From Candidatus Chloroploca asiatica (GTDB lineage Bacteria; Chloroflexota; Chloroflexia; Chloroflexales; Chloroflexaceae), in contig NZ_LYXE01000090.1 in NCBI RefSeq assembly GCF_002532075.1, forward strand, positions 248,001 through 312,000: a DNA stretch of 64,000 bases. Reading direction: 5' to 3'. Position 1 is the stretch's first letter. Each line of letters opens with the position of its first letter. Below the pieces are notes generated by a model. The model saw only the letters and a program-made list of their open reading frames with translations, searched no databases and had not been told where the DNA came from. Of this stretch, positions 58,705 to 64,000 are shown piece by piece. The position numbers and the translations under genes were made by a program.

Positions 58705-59862
58705 TCATCCACCGCTTGCATTATACACGTTCATAATCGACTCATATGCGCGCTCGGCTGAAAAATGGCTGCATGCACGGGCACGAGCAGCCACAGACAG
58801 CGCGGCCCGTCTGGTCGGATCAGCCAAGAGACTGCTGATGGCCTCGACAAGGGCAGGCGTATCCCGTGGTGACACCAGCAGGCCACATGGGCCAATCACC
58901 TCGGGGAGCGAGCCGGCCCGCGTGGCAACAAGTGGCGTCCCACAGGCCAGCGCTTCGAGGGCGGGCAACCCGAAGCCTTCAAGCAATGAAGGCAAGACAA
59001 CCAGATCCGCCAACGCATAGTAGACCGGCATCAAGGCATCGGGCACACTGCCAACTTCAACCACCCGGTTCCAGGCTCCTCCAGCAGCCTCAATGACCTT
59101 CTGCCGATAGGCCGCGTCCCACTGACCAACAATGACCAGGCGCACATCATCAGGCAGGGCATCCAGTCCGGCAACGAGATACTCTAGCCCTTTGCGCGGG
59201 TTGGAAAAGCCCACATAGAGCAAGACCCGACACCCTTGGAGCCCAAGTTGCTGACGCAAAGGCTCAACCCGGGCAACTGGCTGAGGAGCAAAATAGTCCG
59301 TATCAACACTCTCGGGGGTGAGGGCAATCGCACGTTCGGATAGGCCATAGTGGGTCACGAATTCCTGCCGTGTCGCCTCGCTGAGTGAGACCAAAGCACG
59401 GGCACGGTAGAGGGTTGGCCGTTCGAGCAGATGCATCGCCGTTGTATAGTACACCCGGCGAAAAGCGCGATTCGCCACCGACGAAGCATAGGGCTGACCA
59501 TTATCAGCGGTAAGCCGCTGGTGAAAAGATTGCAGCAGACTCGCAACAAACGGTCCGCGGTAGGCCCAGGCAAAATGCACATCGAGAAAATGGACAAAAT
59601 CAAACGGTTGCCGAGCGTGTTGCTGCGCGACATGCCGAGCAGCGTGCCACCCATAGCCAATCCAGTCGGAGCGGCCAATGGCAACCCGCTCAACCACCAT
59701 GCCCGCCGTCACCGTCCGCGGCAGCGTCCCGGGGCGCCGTGCGGCCACCATAGTCACCTCGTGTCCACCAGCAACCAGCCGTTCAGCCAGCCGTTCAGCA
59801 TAGACAGCGAGGCCCGACGACCGTACTGGAGCAACATCGAGGCTAATCAGACAGAGGCGCAT
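58705..59862 (-). CDS. Glycosyltransferase family 4
   Basis: A 385-residue GT-B glycosyltransferase. The N-terminal acceptor domain begins MRLCLISLDVAPVRSSGLAV, with the glycine-rich turn after strand one. The donor domain shows LLYVGFSNPRKGLEYLVAGL, LVIVGQWD, and the acidic E-x7-E motif in EGFGLPALEALACGTPLVA. The closing helix (SAERAYESIMNVY) is typical. Its first 20 bases overlap the end of the next glycosyltransferase gene, so both are made from one transcript. Sugar donor unknown. Confidence 0.9.
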   Translation of the reverse strand: MRLCLISLDVAPVRSSGLAVYAERLAERLVAGGHEVTMVAARRPGTLPRTVTAGMVVERVAIGRSDWIGYGWHAARHVAQQHARQPFDFVHFLDVHFAWAYRGPFVASLLQSFHQRLTADNGQPYASSVANRAFRRVYYTTAMHLLERPTLYRARALVSLSEATRQEFVTHYGLSERAIALTPESVDTDYFAPQPVARVEPLRQQLGLQGCRVLLYVGFSNPRKGLEYLVAGLDALPDDVRLVIVGQWDAAYRQKVIEAAGGAWNRVVEVGSVPDALMPVYYALADLVVLPSLLEGFGLPALEALACGTPLVATRAGSLPEVIGPCGLLVSPRDTPALVEAISSLLADPTRRAALSVAARARACSHFSAERAYESIMNVYNASGG

Positions 59863-60910
59863 GGACTTCCATCAAAATATCATTGAGCACAGCGCCAATT
59901 CGGGCAATGCTATAGCGCTCGATCAGGTGAGAATAGCCACCCCAGGCAATCTTCTCGCGTAACTCGCGATCATTGCGCAGGGTCAAAATCGCATCAACCA
60001 GCGACTGGGGATTCGCAAGTTCACACATATAGACATGCTCGCCATGAACAAAGATTTCGGCATTGGCGGCATTATTGCCAACAATCGTCGGTCGGGCCAT
60101 CCCTAAAAACTGATAGGTCTTGGTGGCAATCACATTCTGGGCTTTGCTATTATCAGAAAAATGCCCACCCAGGCAAACTGACGCCTCGGCGATAGCCTCG
60201 GGCAGTTTGTGGTAGGGAACCCAGCCCATAAAGCCGATATTAGTGCATCCAAGTGACTCAGCCAGGGCGCGGATCTCACCAAACCGAAGACCCTCACCCG
60301 CGATTTGAAAGACAATCTCAGGCTCGTTTTCAAGCAATTTCGCGGCCTGAACAATATATTCAATGCCCTGCAACGGCAGAAATGAGCCATAATAAAAGAC
60401 CTTGAAAGGGTGCTCGGCTGGCGCAGGGCGGGGAAAGAAGATCTCTTCGTCATATCCAAGGTAGAGTACCCGGAATAATTCGGGGGGTAAATGATACAAC
60501 CGAGTAAAATACGCACAGTGGGCCTGAGTATCGAGAACAACGACATCGGCCATGCGACAAACCAGACGATCCATCAAAAAGATCATACGTCCGGCGAATG
60601 AATCAGGCTTGATCACACGACGATCAAGGCAAAGCGTGTTAAAAGTCGAGAGATACGCATCAAAAACAATAGGCTTCCGCGTACATAAACGCATCAGGAG
60701 GACAAGGAGGTAACCATAAAACCCTACAAAAACAATATCGTGAGGTTTACGATGCATTAATACCTTAAAAAAAAGCCGTACGTGACGTATGATATAATTC
60801 TTGCCACTATCAGTAATTGCAATCACCTCAGCATGCTGCTGAAGTGCTTTCAAAATAATCTGATTACGGACATATTCTGGCTCACGTCCACATACGAACA
60901 GTACTCGCAT
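59843..60910 (-). CDS. Glycosyltransferase family 4-like protein
   Basis: A 355-residue glycosyltransferase. It starts MRVLFVCGREPEYVRNQIIL and has a donor domain with FKVFYYGSFLPLQGIEYIVQAA, FQIAGEGLRF, and TNIGFMGWVPYHKLPEAIAEA. The usual E-x7-E motif is replaced by a region reading VIATKTYQFLGMARPTIVG, in which K-x-Y/F-E-x-L-A is a known variant form. AGGAGG lies five bases before ATG 60910. Parts of the gene (for example near 60750-60800) are richer in A and T than the neighbours, a mild hint of different ancestry. Confidence 0.82.
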   Translation of the reverse strand: MRVLFVCGREPEYVRNQIILKALQQHAEVIAITDSGKNYIIRHVRLFFKVLMHRKPHDIVFVGFYGYLLVLLMRLCTRKPIVFDAYLSTFNTLCLDRRVIKPDSFAGRMIFLMDRLVCRMADVVVLDTQAHCAYFTRLYHLPPELFRVLYLGYDEEIFFPRPAPAEHPFKVFYYGSFLPLQGIEYIVQAAKLLENEPEIVFQIAGEGLRFGEIRALAESLGCTNIGFMGWVPYHKLPEAIAEASVCLGGHFSDNSKAQNVIATKTYQFLGMARPTIVGNNAANAEIFVHGEHVYMCELANPQSLVDAILTLRNDRELREKIAWGGYSHLIERYSIARIGAVLNDILMEVHAPLSD

Positions 60911-60963
60911 ACATCCTCCTGCGACGGCCATTATAGCTCAGTTGCAGGGTAAAGGCAACGCTC

Positions 60964-61905
60964 GTGGCCTCACCCGCCGTCCCCGACCAACTTCTTCCGC
61001 TCTATGTGGTTGTGCTCAACTGGAATTTACCTGCGGATACAATCGCCTGCCTGCAGTCACTCCAAGCCGCTGCGCTGCCCGAGGTACATCTTCTGGTGGT
61101 AGACAATGGCTCAACTGATGATTCCCTGCACCAGATCCGGCATCACTTTCCCGATCAGGTAGAACTGGTGGCGTTGCCAGAAAACCGTGGGTTTGCCGGG
61201 GGGATGAACGCCGGCATTGAGGTAGCGTTGCGCGCCGGGGCGGGTTCGATCCTCTTGCTCAATAATGATACGGTTGTGGAATCTACCATGCTCGCGACGT
61301 TGCTGGGGGCAGCGCAACAACGGCCACAAGCCGGCATTCTCGGGCCGGCGATCTACTACTATGATGCGCCCGAACGCCTCTGGCAGATCGGCGCACGCCA
61401 GCATCCCCGCTTTCCCGTGCCCGTCAACCTGGGCCTACGCGAGATCCGTCGGACAGGAGGGCAACCCTTCCCTGCTGACTATGTGACCGGGTGTGCCATG
61501 CTTGTACGCCGCGAGGTCTTTGAGCACGTGGGCTTGCTCGATCCTACCTACGTCATGTACTTCGAGGACGCCGATTTCTGTCAACGGGCGCGCAAAGCCA
61601 GGTACGAGATCTGGTGCATCCCCGCCGCACGGATGTGGCATCGCGTCTCGCTCAGTGCCAACAAAGTCAAACCTGCTAGTCGGTATACCTTTGCCTGGGG
61701 ACGCGGGCGCTTTTACCGTCGCTATCCCCATGGGCGCTCACCGACGTTGACCTTGAGCTATCTCTTGCTGAGCACCGCAGTGAAAGCTGGGGGCGATCTG
61801 CTTCGTGGCGACTGGCAGCCGGCACTCTGGCTGTGGCGAGGGATGCTCGATGGGTATCGGCTGCGCCCATTGCGTGGGCCAGTGCTTGGGGTGACGCATG
61901 AGTAG
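60964..61905 (+). CDS. Glycosyltransferase family 2, rhamnosyltransferase-like
   Basis: A 313-residue inverting glycosyltransferase with GT-A fold. YVVVLNWNLPADTIACLQSL opens the fold, followed by LLVVDNGSTDDS, VALPENRGFAGGMNAGIEVAL (split at the Ala) and the metal-binding LLLNNDTVVE. VTGCAMLVRREVFEHVG and YFEDADFCQRARKARY are the acceptor-side motifs of dTDP-rhamnosyl and galactofuranosyl transferases. The start is GTG 60964, divergent from the upstream gene with a gap of 53 bases. It belongs to the same surface-glycan region. Confidence 0.9.
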   Translation: MASPAVPDQLLPLYVVVLNWNLPADTIACLQSLQAAALPEVHLLVVDNGSTDDSLHQIRHHFPDQVELVALPENRGFAGGMNAGIEVALRAGAGSILLLNNDTVVESTMLATLLGAAQQRPQAGILGPAIYYYDAPERLWQIGARQHPRFPVPVNLGLREIRRTGGQPFPADYVTGCAMLVRREVFEHVGLLDPTYVMYFEDADFCQRARKARYEIWCIPAARMWHRVSLSANKVKPASRYTFAWGRGRFYRRYPHGRSPTLTLSYLLLSTAVKAGGDLLRGDWQPALWLWRGMLDGYRLRPLRGPVLGVTHE

Positions 61906-61913
61906 GGTTCTGC

Positions 61914-63425
61914 TCACGGCAGAAGCGGCTCGGTGGCGCGGCTCGGGACAAAGATTGTAAAGATGACCCGGTATTCGCCAACGGCGCCTGGGGGCGACGC
62001 ATCGGCACCGGCGACAAAAAAGAGGCTGGTATTGAAAAGCACCAGATCACTCGCCTGGAACGCAATCTCGGGCATCGTATAGGTCGACCAGGCATCCGCA
62101 ACCGGATTATACTGCCAGGCGGCCTGGGCATCGTCATCAAAGACAAGCAAGGTATTGATCACCGCCGCAAGTCCGGGCTTGGCAATGGCAATAGGCATCG
62201 GCGCTTTGCCTTCCCATCGACCGCCATTGTCGGCCCCGGGATCAAGGCGAAGCGTGTCACGCAAAGGGCCACTCGCGCCTTCGCCACCTACCAGATAGAT
62301 CTGGCCAGCCAGGGTCGTTGCATTGGCATGCTGGCGACCTGAAGGCAAGGAGACACCCCGTGACCAGCTATCTTGCTCGGGATCATAGATGAACACGTCT
62401 TCAACAAGCCGCTGACCGTTCCATCCGCCAATCACGTAGATCCGACCTTCCCAGACCGTCAGCGCATAACGACTCCGTGGCTCAGGCAGCGAACTCAACA
62501 CTTCCCATTGCTGCTCACGCGGGTTGTAGGCTTCAAGCACATTGCTGACCGCTCCGCCGACAGTTTCGCCACCGGGGACATAAATTTTACCCCGCAGCAC
62601 GATAGCGTCTATTTCGGTTACTGCGGTTGGCTTATCGACCAGCGAAACCCAGAGGCCTGTCTGAGGATCGTATCGGTCGAGCAAGGCAAGCGGCTGATCG
62701 TCCTGCATCCCACCGATGGCATAGATGCGACCATCCACATCATAGGCTGCGAGCGCCAGGTTATGGCGTGGGCGGGGCAACGGCGCATGCGTAATCCAGC
62801 GTTCGTGTGAACCCTGCTGCATTGTTCCCGCCGAGCCAGGAAGATCAGTGGCAACCACAGGCGCCGACGGTTCTGCGATATTGCGCCCCGACCAGACCAC
62901 AAAACCCACCAGGCCAAGCACAACCACTAGCACCAAGGTGCCTACCAGCACACCCAGATTCGTTGAGCGAGGGATCGTACGTGGGGCCGAGGCAACGCTG
63001 TTCGCCTCGGCCAGTTCATCAATAGGCGTAACTTGCGGACTGGTCACAGCAAAAACTGGGGTGACAGGGGCAAGATCTGGCTCTGACTCAAGACGAGGGG
63101 CATCAACTGGAGACGCAGGGTCAACCTCAAGCGGCGTAACCGTCGTGACTGGCTCGGCCAAGATTTGTGGCTGAGGCACATCCACCTCAAGCAGGAACTC
63201 TGGGGCATCACTATGCGTCGCCGAAACAAGCCCATTGCGAATCGCATAGACGGTTGCCTCGGTACGCGAGACGACCCCGATCTTGCCAAAAATGTTGCGC
63301 AGATGGACTTTGACCGTATTGATGCTAATATTCAGCTGCAGGGCGATCTGTTGATTGGTTGCCCCGGTTGCGACAAGACGCAAAATTTCGCGCTCACGCT
63401 CGCTAATCTGGATGTCGTTGGTCAT
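61914..63425 (-). CDS. LuxR-type regulator with membrane anchor and Kelch propeller
   Basis: A 503-residue protein of unusual design. Residues 8-66 are a LuxR-type helix-turn-helix: LSEREREILRLVATG-like opening (SEREREILRLVATGATNQQI), then NISINTVKVHLRNIFGKIGV. A Pro/Val/Glu-rich linker leads to one membrane segment (about 156-178, NLGVLVGTLVLVVVLGLVGF). The remaining 300 residues form a Kelch beta-propeller with five to six blades, each with GG before a hydrophobic run and D-P-x-x-x-x-W, such as IYVIGGWNGQRLVEDVFIYD and IYLVGGEGA. The propeller should face outward and sense a ligand while the DNA-binding part stays in the cytoplasm. It lies within the glycan cluster. Confidence 0.88.
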   Translation of the reverse strand: MTNDIQISEREREILRLVATGATNQQIALQLNISINTVKVHLRNIFGKIGVVSRTEATVYAIRNGLVSATHSDAPEFLLEVDVPQPQILAEPVTTVTPLEVDPASPVDAPRLESEPDLAPVTPVFAVTSPQVTPIDELAEANSVASAPRTIPRSTNLGVLVGTLVLVVVLGLVGFVVWSGRNIAEPSAPVVATDLPGSAGTMQQGSHERWITHAPLPRPRHNLALAAYDVDGRIYAIGGMQDDQPLALLDRYDPQTGLWVSLVDKPTAVTEIDAIVLRGKIYVPGGETVGGAVSNVLEAYNPREQQWEVLSSLPEPRSRYALTVWEGRIYVIGGWNGQRLVEDVFIYDPEQDSWSRGVSLPSGRQHANATTLAGQIYLVGGEGASGPLRDTLRLDPGADNGGRWEGKAPMPIAIAKPGLAAVINTLLVFDDDAQAAWQYNPVADAWSTYTMPEIAFQASDLVLFNTSLFFVAGADASPPGAVGEYRVIFTIFVPSRATEPLLP

Positions 63426-63491
63426 GGTGCCATTCTATGTGCTGAGTCTATCCTCGTGATCATAGCATGAGCAGACATCGTGGGCAAGTTG

Positions 63492-64000
63492 TCAGCGCTG
63501 TCGGTTCTGGCGCAGCGTGTCAATCGTGACGAATTCAAGGCCCTTCAAAGTGAGGGCACTGAGGATGGCGTCGGTCAGCGTCGCGACCGAAGGGCCAGCC
63601 AGGGCTTCGTGCAACACGATCAATGCGCCAGCGTCGGCCTGCGCAACGACCTGGCGAATGCTCAGCGCTGCCGGTTGCATCCAGTGGACGGGCATAATGC
63701 TGCCGAGCACCGGCTGATAGCCCCACGTGCGAAAAGCCTGGATCAGCGAGGCACTGAAGTGACCAAAGGGAGGGCGCACACTCGTGATCGTCGCAGGGTC
63801 ACGCCCGCTATACTTCGCCAGCAGATCGCGCGTCTCATCAAGCATCCCGTGCAAGGCCACCTGGTTTTCGAGCAGAAACGAGCGATGGCGGTAGCCGTGA
63901 ACCATCAACTGATGGCCAGCGGCGGCGGCGGCCTGAACCAACTCGGGATGCGCTTTGACCCGTTCACCAAGCCATGAAAAGGTCGCAACAACCCGATGGC
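63492..64000 (-). CDS. Polysaccharide deacetylase (NodB/CE4), 5'-truncated by window edge
   Basis: A metal-dependent deacetylase of acetylated sugars, seen here as its last 168 residues. From the right edge the frame reads ATFSWLGERVKAHPELVQAA, the usual start of NodB motif 1's neighbour, then HGYRHRSF with the H-x3-H zinc ligands, RPPFGHFSASL (motif 3), and LIVLHEAL near the end (motif 5, where the family often has LHD). It fits the surface-glycan region as a processing enzyme for peptidoglycan or exopolysaccharide. The N-terminal catalytic Asp lies beyond the window. Confidence 0.9.
   Translation of the reverse strand, partial: HRVVATFSWLGERVKAHPELVQAAAAAGHQLMVHGYRHRSFLLENQVALHGMLDETRDLLAKYSGRDPATITSVRPPFGHFSASLIQAFRTWGYQPVLGSIMPVHWMQPAALSIRQVVAQADAGALIVLHEALAGPSVATLTDAILSALTLKGLEFVTIDTLRQNRQR

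Overview
The window reads as a chromosomal segment of a filamentous anoxygenic phototroph of the Chloroflexales (Chloroflexota). The strongest marker is the single 1826-residue propionyl-CoA synthase gene (18673-24153), a three-enzyme fusion of the 3-hydroxypropionate bicycle typical of Chloroflexus and its relatives. The protein resembles the C. aurantiacus enzyme as I remember it but is clearly diverged, so a sister genus is as likely as Chloroflexus itself. Most other genes are ordinary chromosomal genes on both strands. I see no prophage, insertion sequence, CRISPR array or replication origin.

Layout. 1-7.5 kb: a truncated prohibitin-family gene, a secreted repeat protein, a 1-phosphofructokinase-type sugar kinase, an alkylguanine-DNA alkyltransferase, and a co-directional run of two duplicated double-GNAT acetyltransferases, a C45-type amidase/acyltransferase and peptidyl-tRNA hydrolase. 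7.5-13.4 kb: a degenerate P-loop ATPase-like protein, a STAND-type ATPase with TPR-like repeats, and a radical SAM/SPASM enzyme; this is the most suggestive candidate for an uncharacterised system. 13.5-17.5 kb: an Fe(III)-type ABC transporter operon (binding lipoprotein, fused permease, ATPase). 17.8-24.2 kb: a LysE-type exporter and propionyl-CoA synthase. 24.3-29.2 kb: a HAD phosphatase-HerA-like ATPase fusion, then a patchy accessory stretch with mazEF, a remnant of a PIN-like toxin gene, DinB-like and VOC proteins, a possible HAD remnant and a nucleotide-kinase-like protein with a broken P-loop.

29.2-42.8 kb: ileS under a T-box leader with an AUC specifier, a glucanase-fold protein, a HerA-type ATPase divergent from a NagD-type phosphatase, a diacylglycerol-kinase/PAP2 fusion next to a glycerol-kinase-like FGGY kinase, tRNA-Gly(GCC), serC and a glycosyltransferase. 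42.9-48.4 kb: a partner-switching signalling operon (STAS protein, fused RsbW-like kinase/STAS protein, GAF/SpoIIE phosphatase) preceded by a HEAT-repeat gene. 48.6-55.6 kb: rsmA, a nitroreductase/PPOX-like flavoprotein, a large polytopic membrane protein and several envelope proteins. 55.9-64 kb: a glycan or glycolipid cluster (two methyltransferases, a flippase-like membrane protein, three glycosyltransferases), a membrane-anchored LuxR-type regulator with an extracytoplasmic Kelch propeller, and a truncated polysaccharide deacetylase.

A recurring non-coding theme is a set of long, perfect inverted repeats (18-26 bp arms, usually 3-5 nt loops). Each has its own sequence, and most lie a few bases past a stop codon. 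They probably serve as terminators, but most lack a clear U tract, one buries a start codon, and one lies between divergent genes. A separate dispersed palindromic repeat, built on AGACCTCACAGGTCT, occurs three times. All functional statements come from reading the sequence and from general knowledge of families; no database search was run.
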